Assembly (NCBI GenBank): GCA_034696485.1
Contig: JAQIWT010000397.1
Location: 1-21,284, forward strand
Source of the DNA: Isohypsibius dastychi
Taxonomy: Eukaryota; Tardigrada; Eutardigrada; Parachela; Isohypsibiidae
Length of the DNA: 21,284 nucleotides
Reading direction: 5' to 3'
Below the pieces are notes generated by a model that ran no database searches, had not been told where the DNA came from, and worked only from the letters and a program-made list of their open reading frames with translations. Both the position numbers and the translations under genes were made by a program. Within the stretch, counting starts at the first letter, position 1. Each line of letters opens with the position of its first letter. Below, piece by piece: positions 1 to 9,487 of the stretch.

Positions 1-170
1 ATCGATGAGAACTCATTCAATTTCCGCCGCATAGAATGCCAACGTAAGCAAAGCAAGGGGTGGAGTTTTTGCGCTACTCAGGCTGGCGGCAACACAAGGG
101 GTACAACATCCTACCAGAGGGGTCCAACGTACAGGAGATTGTCTTTGTGACCTTTTCACGCGAAATATGA
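1..170 (+). CDS. 3' end of an unidentified gene (two terminal exons, partial)
   Basis: The first 43 bases are open in frame 1 and end at a donor (CAAC|GTAAGC). A 38-bp intron runs to CTACTCAG at 81. Exon 82-170 then continues in phase to a TGA at 168-170. The joined tail is about 43 residues and ends ..EIVFVTFSREI. The intron is very short, though introns of 53 and 62 bp occur in the neighbouring SETD4 gene. I do not recognise the protein, and the body of the gene lies outside the window. The call rests only on a matched donor, acceptor and phase, and on a protein-like composition. It could be a chance open stretch. Confidence 0.33.
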
Positions 171-1223
171 AGCTAAAGACATTTTAGAAATTGTCCAGCA
201 GTTTTGGAAAAAGGTCTTCCTTGAACATGGTGATGCTGGCCATCACACATGATTTATCGTATGGTTACAAGTTTATACCTCAACAGCAAGGCGATAAGAT
301 AGGCTTGCACAAAACAATGATTCGGCAATATTCGGTATTCTGGGGCTGTTCCGTTGAGAAACAGACAATTTGCCGAACGAATGGTTGAGTCATGCCAATG
401 TTCGATATCGTGTAATGTGTTACCTAATAAGCAACTTTTAAAGATCGGATCTACCAGGGGTATGATCTAGGTGGCGCTGTCAGTGATTTTCGTCACCAAG
501 TTTCTCTAGGAGTACAGATAGCTCAGCTGGTTGTTATTACGCGTAAGATTTAATGCTTGAACGTTAACAACTTATGCGACGTTTTGATCTGTAGCAGTGG
601 GTTAATGGTATCTGCCAATTTGCTGAAACTCGTGATTATCACCCTGATCGCCATCGATAGCGATCAGCTTAAAAACCAGCAATTACTGCATAGAGATTTT
701 TCTTTTTACTGCACCACCGTACTCAGTTTTACTTTTACCGATGACGATCTCACGAGGAATTTGGTGAAGTGATAAAGGTCGCCACGCTAGACAGCCATAT
801 CGCCCAGGTGGTTACTACACTGCTAGATGGGGGGGGGGGTATGGCTAGAATCGTTTGTTTACATCCTCAGCTGTTTCGCTTCAGCTTCAGTTTAGCCAGA
901 ACACGAATTGCCAATATCAAATGCAGGTTTACTACGGAGAAATTATGGATCTCTCCGCAGCACGACCGGACATATTTCCATGTGTTTGATGAGTGGATAG
1001 AGCGTTGATACTGTTTTCTGAAATACGGGATTGTCAGACAACGAAAGTAAGTTGGAAATGAGGAGAAATGCAAATTGGGTCAAGGTTGATTCCGAATTCG
1101 TTTCATGTTATGAATTTTCAGGATTCGAAATTGACCAGATACAACAAGCGATTCTCACCCACTCGCAATTGATATTGTTGGATATTGAATATACCGTACA
1201 GCTGCAGCGCTGGTTTCCTCACT
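171..1223. other. Intergenic / BRI3 upstream region, no supported gene
   Basis: There are only short open frames, none with convincing splice partners or recognisable protein, and several of them start at non-ATG codons. The stretch contains an 11-base G run (829-839). A possible 5'-UTR acceptor (CAGCTGCAG, about 1199-1207) lies just before the BRI3 start. The promoter of BRI3 should be here, but I cannot point to a TATA box or initiator. Confidence 0.5.
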
Positions 1224-1963
1224 ATGGATGAAAAGTCTACTGATGGTACTCATGGCCTTCCACCATATTCCCCTTTGCTATCCACATCTGCTGGCTCTCC
1301 CTCGGGATACGGTTCACATCTTGCTGAAGGAATGACAGGTATGAATTGTGGTCATTGAAGGAGTTTCTAATCGGACCTGTTTGGATACTTCCGAATCTTT
1401 TTTATTAAGATTAAGAATTTTTTCGATGGGTTTTGCATACAGTTCTTGAACGTGAGATTTAAGAAACGTGATTTCGTTGTTTGTTTCAAATTAGGTGTCA
1501 AAGATTGGTATATCGCGATAGTGCTGTTCAGCTGTAATAGCTTTTCTGAAATTGTACAGGTGGATTTTCGTTCATTTGTGATTGATCAACTTGGGTTATT
1601 TCAGGGTATCAGTCAGGACTTCCGGCTGGCCATGTTGATGATCCCAGTTACAATTATCCTGCCGGTGCAGTTTCCGGTCCTCAAGTTGCCATAATTGGCG
1701 GCTGTCCGGCATGCAGAGCTGGAATGTTAGATGATAAGGTAATTTGTTGAAAATGTCATCACCGGGAAATTGCTAATCTCCGATTACCAGTTTTCTCTCT
1801 TTTTATTCAGTACTTTGCATTTATTTATTAACGGTGTGTTTTTGTGTTTCAGTTCACGTGTATGGGCATTTTGTGCGCCATATTCCTGTTTCCGGTGGGT
1901 ATCTTGTGCTGTTTGGCCACTCGTCAACGCCGCTGTTCCAATTGTGGAGCCCGTTTTGGATGA
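1224..1963 (+). CDS. BRI3: Brain protein I3 (BRI3) homologue, 3 exons, 119 aa
   Basis: Exons are 1224-1338, 1605-1738 and 1853-1963 (360 nt with stop); introns of 266 and 114 bp start GTATGA, GTAATT and GTGTTTTTGTGTTTCAG-type ends close them. Phases agree. The N-terminal half is Pro/Gly/Tyr/Ser-rich, as in the family. It is followed by the conserved [11 protein letters not shown] segment (Cys72 and Cys75) and a hydrophobic stretch at about 84-105 ([20 protein letters not shown]). The end is basic, with a second cysteine pair, [11 protein letters not shown] (Cys111, Cys114). Vertebrate BRI3 is about 125 aa with the same order: disordered N-terminus, CPxC motif, membrane segment, CxxC tail. The family is reported in lysosomal/perinuclear membranes and its molecular role is not settled. 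The intron 2 acceptor is TTTGTGTTTCAG at 1841-1852. ATG 1224 is the first in-frame start and leaves no missing conserved part. Confidence 0.93.
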
Positions 1964-2184
1964 TCTCAGCAATGCATGCTATCAAAATCTTCATCTCATT
2001 TTTCCGGTTGCCTTATTTTTGCAGTTATTTTTGCTAACTGTCGTCCGCGTGAACTTGGATATCTTAATATTTCTAACAGAAAGCTGGTCTTCTTGATTGT
2101 ACAGTAGCAGGTCTGGGTTCGCTCTGTACCATAGGCCTCTGCACCTTATAACACAGATATATTTCTTTCACGTTTGATCTATGG

Positions 2185-2190
2185 AATAAA
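2185..2190 (+). terminator. Candidate polyadenylation signal of BRI3
   Basis: An AATAAA lies about 220 bp after the BRI3 stop on the same strand, a normal 3'-UTR distance. No cleavage site can be proven from sequence. Confidence 0.4.
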
Positions 2191-2884
2191 AATATGCACC
2201 TGACCATGGAGTTCGGCCTCACCAAATTAGACATATTGTATTCCGAAGAAGAAGTCAGGTGTCGGAATATAGAATTTGAAAAATGTTCCATGAAAGATGC
2301 GAACAAAGAATTTGTCCCAGTGGTATTCCATCTTTCAAAACAATTGCAGATAACTGGAATAGGGTATGTTATTCCGGATATCATGTTCGTGCAATACTGA
2401 ATTAACGCCATCCTTGTTCCGGAAAACTCACTCCCGACGCCTAAACCAGCGGAAGACCGAACCAACCAATCCAATCGTGCTAGAATAAGGTCATTTTCTA
2501 ATTGCACACATTTTTTTCTACTAAAACGTGGAATAAGACTGGAATTAAACTGAAGCATCTCACCAATATTGGCACGGGTGAGAGACTATAGGTTTCTTCA
2601 AGAAGCACATCCATTATGGGTCGGTGCCGTCAGGAATGCTGCATCACATCATATTCTGTTTAAAGCTGGATAAAATATCAGGAAATACAAACAAAAATTA
2701 CTCGTACTGTACTTTTTTTATCCTGAGCATTCCAGAACCTGAACTGTAAAGGTCACCTGTTTTCTGGTGGTACCCATCGACCGTACAGACTAAAATCTTT
2801 AATGGCATTCCATATAGTGTAACAGCTACCAACACGCATTGAAAGTACCCCTTGCTCGATAAACAAACCATTTTCGCGTCCGAA
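2191..2884. other. BRI3-SETD4 spacer with overlapping weak ORFs
   Basis: Two open frames overlap in antisense here: a 68-codon ATG frame on + (2194-2400) and a 161-codon ATG frame on - (2558-2073) that runs into the BRI3 3' UTR. Neither has a recognisable domain or clear splice context. The + frame begins directly after the BRI3 AATAAA and reads fairly protein-like (ends ..YVIPDIMFVQY). I do not call either as a gene. Confidence 0.4.
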
Positions 2885-2974
2885 ATGAAATCAAAACAGT
2901 CAAATAAAACATTTAATGATATCGGACGTTTTCCAGATTTGGGTATTGTACCATTTCTTCATCGACTGCTATGA
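2885..2974 (+). promoter_or_regulatory. Upstream ORF overlapping the SETD4 start codon
   Basis: ATG at 2885 opens a 29-codon frame whose TGA (2972-2974) overlaps the SETD4 ATG (2971-2973) as ATGA. If the mRNA begins upstream of 2885, translation of SETD4 would depend on leaky scanning or reinitiation. If transcription starts inside this stretch, the frame is irrelevant. An acceptor-like TTTTCCAG at 2929-2936 could also remove its 5' part. Confidence 0.35.
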
Positions 2975-4231
2975 CGTTATCTTTCGATGGCTCTGAATTA
3001 GAAAAATGGATTGCTGACTATGTTATCCACGAAGGTGTTTGCCGTCATTATTTCGATGGAATGGGTACGGGAATAAAAGCGCTTCGTGATATCCCTCCCG
3101 GAAGAAGCCTGGTTTCCGTCAGCCCGGAACGCTATATTACTTCCAAATCAATCTCAAAGTTTGGATTGATTTCTGCTAAGAATGGAGCAGCGAAGCTGAA
3201 CGATCTTGACTGTATGGTTGCTATTTTGATCATCGAAGACTCTTTGGGATCAGCATCTGCAATTGCTCCGTATATTGAATCTCTTCCAAGGACATTCTCA
3301 AACCCATTATTTCTGATGATCTCTGAAAACAGTGAAATTCCTGATGATATTCTCCCCGAGATCAAGGAGCTTCTTGAAGAGCAACGTTGTAGTCTGTTGC
3401 AGTCTTGGAAACACATGAAAGAATGGTTTCGACAGCCGGAAATGGATTATTCCGATTCCGTTTTGTCAAGATCCCGATTTCTCTGGGCTTGGTTCATTGT
3501 TGCCACGAGGTCCTTATACCTCGCGTCCGACATGCCAGCCCTTGTTCCTTTTGTTGACTTTTTCAATCACTCGCCGACTGCCAAAGTAATGATCTATATA
3601 AACTAATTGAAAACGTATCATGTTCACGAAATTTTTAGATGGAAACTCGGTTCGATCCCGCAACCCAGGTTTTTCAAATTTTCACAAATGATTCCTACAA
3701 AGCTGGAGATCAGGTGTTCATCAATTATGGCTCACACAGTAATTTCAAGCTGGCTGTGTATTACGGGTTCGTCGCCGAACGGAATCCATTTTCTTCCGTG
3801 AATTTTGACATTCTCGATGTTTTGCGGAGATTTCCTTTATCCAAGAGGAACCTGGATTTTCTGGATAAATACGATGTTTTGAGGTGCTGCAACTGTTCGT
3901 GGGGTGGGTTTTCAAACAACCTCGAGTGTATTTTGAGGATGACCTTTTATGACGGACTCGAACCCTGGTATAAACGACAAGAAAACAGTTGACAATATTA
4001 TCGTTTTACTGAACGTCATTTTTTTCCAGGAACGTTATGGGAGAGGAAGGCATTCCGCAGAATGATGTTTTGCTTCAGAAAATTGTGCTTTTGCTTAAAC
4101 AGACCAAAAATATTATAGAATTTTTTGCTCATCGAGATGTCGGTCCATTGATACAAACAGCGACAAATGAGCAAGTTATGATCATTGAGCATATGCTCCG
4201 GAAATTGATGATAAACACCCTTTCGGATTAA
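2971..4231 (+). CDS. SETD4: SETD4-like SET-domain protein lysine methyltransferase, 3 exons, 381 aa
   Basis: Exons are 2971-3585, 3639-3967 and 4030-4231; introns of 53 and 62 bp (AAA|GTAATG..TTTTTAG; CCTG|GTATAA..TTTTCCAG) preserve frame to TAA 4231. The N-terminal flank has the glycine motif GMGTGIKALRDIPPG seen at the start of SET domains. The alpha-helical insert follows, then the S-adenosylmethionine-binding motif FVDFFNHSP (Asn199-His200) and the catalytic-tyrosine motif INYGSHSN (Tyr235). After these comes YYGFVAERNP, the usual exit of the SET fold, and a C-terminal helical RuBisCO-LSMT-type substrate-binding region. Similarity to SETD4 (ALLWAW..TRAVYL / LNHSP / YGPHDN in human) is clear along the protein, so SETD4 is preferred over SETD3 or SETD6. 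It is expected to act in cytoplasm and nucleus; its substrates cannot be read from sequence. The start at 2971 is the only in-frame ATG before the conserved region, after an upstream stop near 2918. Confidence 0.93.
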
Positions 4232-4357
4232 AGAAGTGCCATCCTACATTATTCAACATACATAGGCCACATAATCAACTTCAGAAAAACCACGCCGTCT
4301 TAAATGTACATATAACACGGGCCCAAACTGATTCGCAGCCGATATAACGATTTGCGA

Positions 4358-4363
4358 AATAAA
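4358..4363 (+). terminator. Candidate polyadenylation signal of SETD4
   Basis: An AATAAA lies 127 bp after the SETD4 stop. It is only about 45 bp from the stop codon of the convergent minus-strand gene (4407), so the two 3' ends probably overlap or nearly abut. Confidence 0.45.
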
Positions 4364-4406
4364 CTTCGTGACTGTTAACTAAGAACATCTGACTATGAGA
4401 AATTAT

Positions 4407-7400
4407 TCAAATATAAACATAATTCATATAATTCTGACATGAGATGGGTGAGCAAGCATCCCGCAGCGCCGCCTGGAGAAAATTTGGTTCAGCTTTGGTC
4501 AAGTCGAAAACGTGAGACGATGAGTGAGATTTGAAAGGCCACTGGAAAAAATAGAAGGTCAGCTTATAAAAAATCAAATAAAAGAAGTTGCTAGAATTAC
4601 CAGAGATTGCAGAGAACATTCTGAGGAAGGTTGAGATTGTTCATAATTCTCCGAGAGAGGAAGCCTCCGCAGGTGAATTTCATAATTCTCATCGGACAGC
4701 GGGCATTTTTCTCGGACAAGGAGTGGCATCTCCTGAGAAAGCAGCTTACGCTCGTCTGAAATAGAATAGATAATAGAAGAGGTGTGTGAATGAGAATAAA
4801 GACGTCTTCCGTAGATAATTAGAGGGCAATATATAGGTGAAACCAATAGAGCTTACTATAATGGGGCTTGTGGCAGACTTCAAAAAGCGCGAAATTCTCC
4901 GGCGTCTCAATTGAATCGTAGCAGCTTAGAAGAAGACGCACGACATCAGCCGCTGATGTTCGGTGGGATATCAGTAAGCTTTTGTATCGATTCTGCAAAC
5001 AGAGGAGCAATTAGACAAGTGAAAGATCGTAAAGAAGAATGGATGTCTTCATTCATTCTGTAAAGTGCATCTATAAATAAAAGCAACACGGTTGACGATA
5101 ACTCTGCTTTATATTTCTCTTTGTCCACTGAAGTAAATTTTTTCAAAAACAGATGCATAGAGATTTTAATGAAATTTATAATTTTTTGACGATTTCTTTT
5201 AGATGACACACAGAAAGGTTTCATTTAAATTTTTAGGTGGCTCTGTTTTCAGTTGCTTACGTTTGGATTGAGGCAACTGTCATGAACTTTGAGGCATCCA
5301 CCATTTCGACACCTCATTGTGAACCTACAAGAAAATATTACATCAAAACATCCATAATGGTGGCTGCAATAAATCAAGACTTTGAAACTGTATTGAACTC
5401 ACCTTACGGAATAACCATTGGGTTGACAGGTTTTCAACTCCAAAGGTTGCGAATCGTCATCCAAAACTAAGGTCGTTTCCAGTAGCTGGCCTAAAAATTA
5501 AAAGTATGGTTATAAATAACTGAATGATGCGATATATTTGTTATTTTCACTATACAAATTAAACATTTTTCCCAGTGAAATATTTTGGTTATCAAAAGGG
5601 ATAAATTCTTCAAGTTCATTCGGCCATATCATTGATATATCAACAATCGTTATCAAACCAACCCAAAAGAGAGGATGCAGCACAGAAAGGTAGGAAAATT
5701 GATGCAATTAAAAATAGTTTTGAAAGATGTGGGTACACAACTATAAGCCTGGGAAAGCGGATGGGTGGAACATAGTGTCAGGCTGCGGCTTGTATCGAAT
5801 ATCTTCTTCTTTTGTCCGGCACTTTTGAAACTGGTAATGTCCAGTTATAATAATAACCTGATTTCATACCTGAATGGCGCTGGGTTGAAATGTCCATGCT
5901 CAAATAATATAGATGTGGATCCCGGTTGCGCATTTTGCACTTTTTCAACAACATGAGGATAATATCTGTGGAAGGAGTAGATTAAGTAAAGAAAGGACCG
6001 ACTGCAATAAATGATAAAGTAATATACCTTTTGACGAATCTTCCGATGACACGAAAAGCGTTTTATAATCGACATCCGGTCGCAGAATTCCGCAGTACAC
6101 TTTAATGGTACCCTGGGAAGAGAAAAACAAAATCACAAGCCGGCACATTTCGATTCCGAATCTTTACTGAGACGAGGAAAAATTACGGGGTCTATTTTGG
6201 TGAAAATATTGAATGTCCCTTGGTGAATTTAAACTGTATCGTTTGGGTCAACTAGAAATGAATAAATCAACATAAATCGCTATCTCATCATCCATTGTCA
6301 GCTCACGAAATATTTGAGCGAGTCTCAAGTGGAAGGAGTTTATTATTATTAGAAAGATAAAATGCCAATCATGGAGGTGGAATCCTTTATTAACTCCCAT
6401 AAACCATAACCATGATGGACAACTCGATAAGGACGGCTAATTTCTTTCCTTCCAAACCTGAATATTATTGCAGTTGGAGAGGAGATTAATATATGCTCAT
6501 GCATGCCTCCGCTCTTTTATGTTAAGAATTTGTCCTTAGGATTATCACACTCTGTGGATCAGAAAACGTGTTAGTAAAAGCCGTTGTGGTAAAGGATACT
6601 TCGAGAGGGGTCAGGTAGCTAGATGTTACAGGAATCCCATTTCTCAACACTTGTGCTAACTGTCCACTTATTGACCGCTTCCATCCATCACAATAATAAT
6701 AACGACTGGTGGCTATTATTCATTATTCATAATTTCCTTCCACCTGACACGAACATCTTGCGTTTGATTAACAAACCCTCTCCTCAGAACTGACCACAAT
6801 CCTCGATCACCTGCTGCATGCAACTTTGAAAATTCCGCACCTTCACGAAATGAAATCACCTGCGTGTTTCAAAACACAATCACAAAAAAACTTCTGATTC
6901 AAAATTTTCAAAAATAATGTTTTATTTGCCCGATAAACCAAAATATAATCTATAGTAATATTTCGATTATCTTGACGGCATTTAAAGTTTTTCTAGGTGC
7001 TTCAGCTGAATGCCTTCGCGCATTTAAAATATTTCCAGTCAGATTATTTGGGGTAAAGGAATTCGAAACCGCACCAAATAGTGCCCTGGAGATTTTGAAA
7101 TTCCGTGTAAGTTTACACTTCAAAGCACTTAATTAAAGGTCTGAAAGCCGCTCCAGCTGTGTGAGCTAACTATCAGCCAGAATCCGGAATCCTGTTCGGC
7201 TGGTTCGAGATATCACAAGCCGGACCACATGGTGTAGTCAAATCGCCGGTTCGATGAAAAAGTCCCTGGTGGACAGAGTGGTCAACAAAAGCGCTCAGCT
7301 GCTCGAACAGTTTTCAATTTCACGTCAACAAAAACAGGCTGCTTATCTTCAACAGCGAATTCCAAAAATGAAGAAGAAAAGTATTCCAACTCGCAAGAAG

Positions 7401-8678
7401 AGCACTCTTCGTCTCAGATATCAACCTGGCGCGTGACACTATGTGAAATCGGGTCGGCTTGGTTGGAATGCAGATTTCGGTATCCATTTTCATATTTTGG
7501 TCAGGGCAGTTGCTGGGCTATTGTCATCGGCTTTTGTAGCGTTTATTAGTGCACCGGTCACTTTGATTTGCTAGCGTCACAACTGCACCAGCTGCGCCAT
7601 AGTTAAAGGTATTTCATTTCAAGTTTAAAGTGCCGGAATTATGGTCAACACAATAGTCATTATAATAACATGACAAGGTCCGCCGCTGACATAAAAATAA
7701 TCATTTCTTCTCAAACAAAGTGACTCCCTCACTAGTACAGAGTCAATTTACCCCAATTTAAAACCAATTCGAGCATGGCCGTATCTTCATATGCTGTTGA
7801 CGTTTTCCCAAAAATTACTCTTCTCGATACTTGATATAATTAACTCTATAAACAAGTTACAAAAATACAAAAAATCTGACGAAATTTTCCCCGAATACGT
7901 TACTGGCACCTGTTTCCGCCTTATTTATGGTAAACCCAATTTTCTGAGACCATCCCATCCGGCATCGCACTGGGGCATACCAGGAGGCTAGCCGATAGTT
8001 TCAGATTACAATGGCTTATCTTTGGATGCACAATCAAATTATGCTTCTCATTCCTACACCGAAGATCAATGATCCACGGCAGCCGGTCGTCTGACAGATG
8101 GCTCCTGTTGATCTGCCCCGATTCAACCGATAAAAATTCAGAAGCCACACACGGAATGCAGATGATCAGATTAGCCAACGCACCGGCATCCGGTCAGTTG
8201 CTTCCGTTATCAAAATGCAATCACATGCCTACGTTCATTCGCATAAAGCTGATTTCAAATATCAACAATTAATGGAAGTACCATTCAAATTTTCGAGGGT
8301 GTGTCGATCGGTTCGGTAATGTCATTCAAAATTTGATTCATTCCTTTTTCATTAACAGAACATTTCGGATGTTTAAACTAGTTCCAAAAACAATACTCAT
8401 TGTATCGTTTTCATGGTATCAATTCCCTTCCTTCTCGACTCATAATGAGAACCATATTCATCAAATATGTGAAGAGTAAGCAAACGAGTTAACAGGTTCA
8501 GGTCATTCAAAGAAAGCACAATTCTTACCATTTGAGAATCAGTCACACTGAGAGCGCTGGATGAACGGCTGGAACAATTGTCCGACACAGATGAATTTCC
8601 CGTCGAACATCCCGAACTCCTGTTACTTCCGTCATCAAAACTTCGGCGAGTTTGGGGATAATGAGCATGCTTCAACAT
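4407..8678 (-). CDS. Tandem Ras-association (RA) domain protein, 8 exons recognised, about 302 aa
   Basis: On the minus strand, exons are 8678-8529, 6112-6028, 5965-5870, 5490-5403, 5324-5261, 4992-4857, 4755-4601 and 4541-4407. All phases agree and the reading ends at a stop at 4407. Exon 1 (residues 1-50) is serine/asparagine-rich and starts at the first ATG. RA domain 1 (about 51-145) has GTIKVYCGILRPDVDYKTLF, then a helix (DIILMLLKKCKMRNRDP) and VLDDDSQPLEL. RA domain 2 (about 150-240) has GCLKVHDSCLNPNN, RYKSLLISHRTSAADVVRLL, FALFEVC and the LLSQEMPLLVREK strand region. The tail (259-302) has no known domain. RA domains bind GTP-loaded Ras/Rap GTPases, and tandem copies are known in afadin and phospholipase C-epsilon. 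No catalytic, PDZ, DIL or SARAH region is visible, so I give no symbol. The link of exon 1 to RA1 is in phase across a 2.4 kb intron, but intervening exons may be missed. Confidence 0.8.
6997..7257 (+). CDS. Possible terminal exons of an unidentified plus-strand gene nested in the RA-gene intron
   Basis: Exon 6997-7106 follows TTTTTCTAG and ends at a strong donor (CCGT|GTAAGT). Exon 7177-7257 follows CTAACTATCAG, with a CTAAC branch-like motif, and stops at TGA 7255-7257. Joined, they read about 62 residues, including AFKIFPVRLFGVKEFETAP and RPESGILFGWFEISQ. An alternative donor two bases earlier (C|GTGTAAG) would shift into a frame that stays open through 7436, giving a basic Lys/Arg/Gln-rich tail. 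I could not find upstream exons or a start codon. The minus strand across 7090-6960 is also open, so the strand is uncertain. Confidence 0.27.
7254..7436 (+). CDS. Hypothetical basic 60-aa ORF
   Basis: A true ATG opens a 60-codon frame rich in Lys, Gln and Arg, with a KMKKKSIPTRKKSTLRLR-like tail. It overlaps the TGA of the candidate exon before it (ATGA). It may be a coding continuation in an alternative splice phase, a small basic protein, or chance. There is no recognised family, and no promoter or polyadenylation signal could be tied to it. Confidence 0.22.
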   Translation: MKKSLVDRVVNKSAQLLEQFSISRQQKQAAYLQQRIPKMKKKSIPTRKKSTLRLRYQPGA

Positions 8679-8916
8679 CTTCCAGATTCAACTTGAACAA
8701 ATGTTGAATTCCGAATAAAAACTCGATGGCAGTTGATGAGGAAAATAGTGATCGGCGAACGAACAGATAACCGGTGAAAGGCGCGACTATGTGAGATCAT
8801 CCGCTATTAACACATTCTTCGAAGAACAATCACCTTGATATCGCAATGTAAGAACAGACCCAAACAGCCAACGGCTATAAACACATTAGGCAACGAAAAT
8901 TTGATGTAGTATCAAG

Positions 8917-9195
8917 ATGATTATCAGCAAATCGTCAAAGAAACAAATCTTTAAAATCCTGTTCGGAGAACGAAATTCTGCTTTTGATGGACAAGGTGAA
9001 ATCGAAGTTGGTATATACAAGTTTCCGCAGAAACCACCTCCCATTAACCAACAAGCAACCAATGAAATTCCGCTTGACCAGCAGACCGACCGGAGCAGTC
9101 TGACATCAGCCGGGCAAGGAGCAGGATTTTCTAGTAAATTTTTCGAGATAAATAATTCTGGTATTACACAGAAGTTAAAATTTCTGAATCATTAA
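8917..9195 (+). CDS. Hypothetical 92-aa single-exon protein
   Basis: ATG 8917 sits in a reasonable initiation context (purine at -3, ATCAAGATGA), and the frame runs to TAA 9195. The N-terminus is basic (KSSKKQIFKILFGERNS). The middle is rich in Pro, Gln and Thr (KFPQKPPPINQQATNE), followed by a Gly/Ser stretch (SAGQGAGFSS), so most of the protein would be disordered. It lies head to head with exon 1 of the RA gene (8678, minus), which leaves a 238-bp shared upstream region. I do not recognise a family. A short real gene and a chance ORF are both possible; the codon pattern and the lack of a comparable minus-strand frame favour a gene slightly. Confidence 0.38.
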   Translation: MIISKSSKKQIFKILFGERNSAFDGQGEIEVGIYKFPQKPPPINQQATNEIPLDQQTDRSSLTSAGQGAGFSSKFFEINNSGITQKLKFLNH

Positions 9196-9411
9196 TCTAT
9201 CATCGATTATAACATTTGCAAAGTATCCTCGGCTTCATTGAAGTATTTCGCGAAGGCCTTAGCCGCACATAGAAAAACCGGATATTATCACGCAAAGCTG
9301 CCAGGACATCTCGCGTCACTGGTCAAACCGATACCCTTCGCTGGCCGAGACTGAAGTAATTATTTTCATCGCATTCCAGAGAATCAATTTTTCGGAGCAA
9401 TCGTGCGTACT

Positions 9412-9417
9412 TTTATT
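9412..9417 (-). terminator. Candidate polyadenylation signal of the PHD-finger gene
   Basis: TTTATT on the plus strand is AATAAA on the minus strand, 71 bp beyond the stop at 9488. Confidence 0.45.
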
Positions 9418-9487
9418 AACCAGAATCGAGAAATGATGTTGAAAGGTAACTGTTGTGACCCAAGACCGGCAAATAACAATGCTACCT

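Larger units (their letters stand above)
6113..8528. other. Large first intron of the RA-domain gene; no certain content
   Basis: This 2.4 kb stretch is far longer than the other introns of the gene. It is AT-rich, with ATT/AAT-rich patches near 6345-6352 and 6691-6725. It holds two candidate plus-strand exons (6997-7257), a basic 60-codon ORF (7254-7436) and an open minus-strand stretch (8178-7921) that might be an unassigned exon. Elsewhere I see no gene, RNA or clear repeat. Confidence 0.45.

Noticed and set aside
191-1694. Short plus- and minus-strand ORFs before and inside BRI3
   Set aside because: Many start at TTG or GTG, none shows family similarity, and those after 1224 are frame shadows of BRI3 exons or introns.
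5105-5130. Candidate extra exon of the RA gene (minus strand, after TTACTTCAG)
   Set aside because: No donor keeps frame; skipping it joins exons 5324-5261 and 4992-4857 in phase and gives a contiguous RA domain.
5237-5470. 77-codon plus-strand ORF
   Set aside because: It is a shadow across two RA-gene exons and their intron; the minus reading explains the conserved protein.
6268-6303. Minus-strand ATG opening a short MDDEIAIY frame, possible alternative first exon of the RA gene
   Set aside because: The only phase-compatible donor is weak (TAT|GTTGAT); the exon at 8678-8529 has a stronger donor and is open for 50 codons.
7921-8178. Open minus-strand stretch inside RA intron 1
   Set aside because: The start is a TTG, the acceptor context is poor, no donor gives a clear phase match, and there is no known domain.
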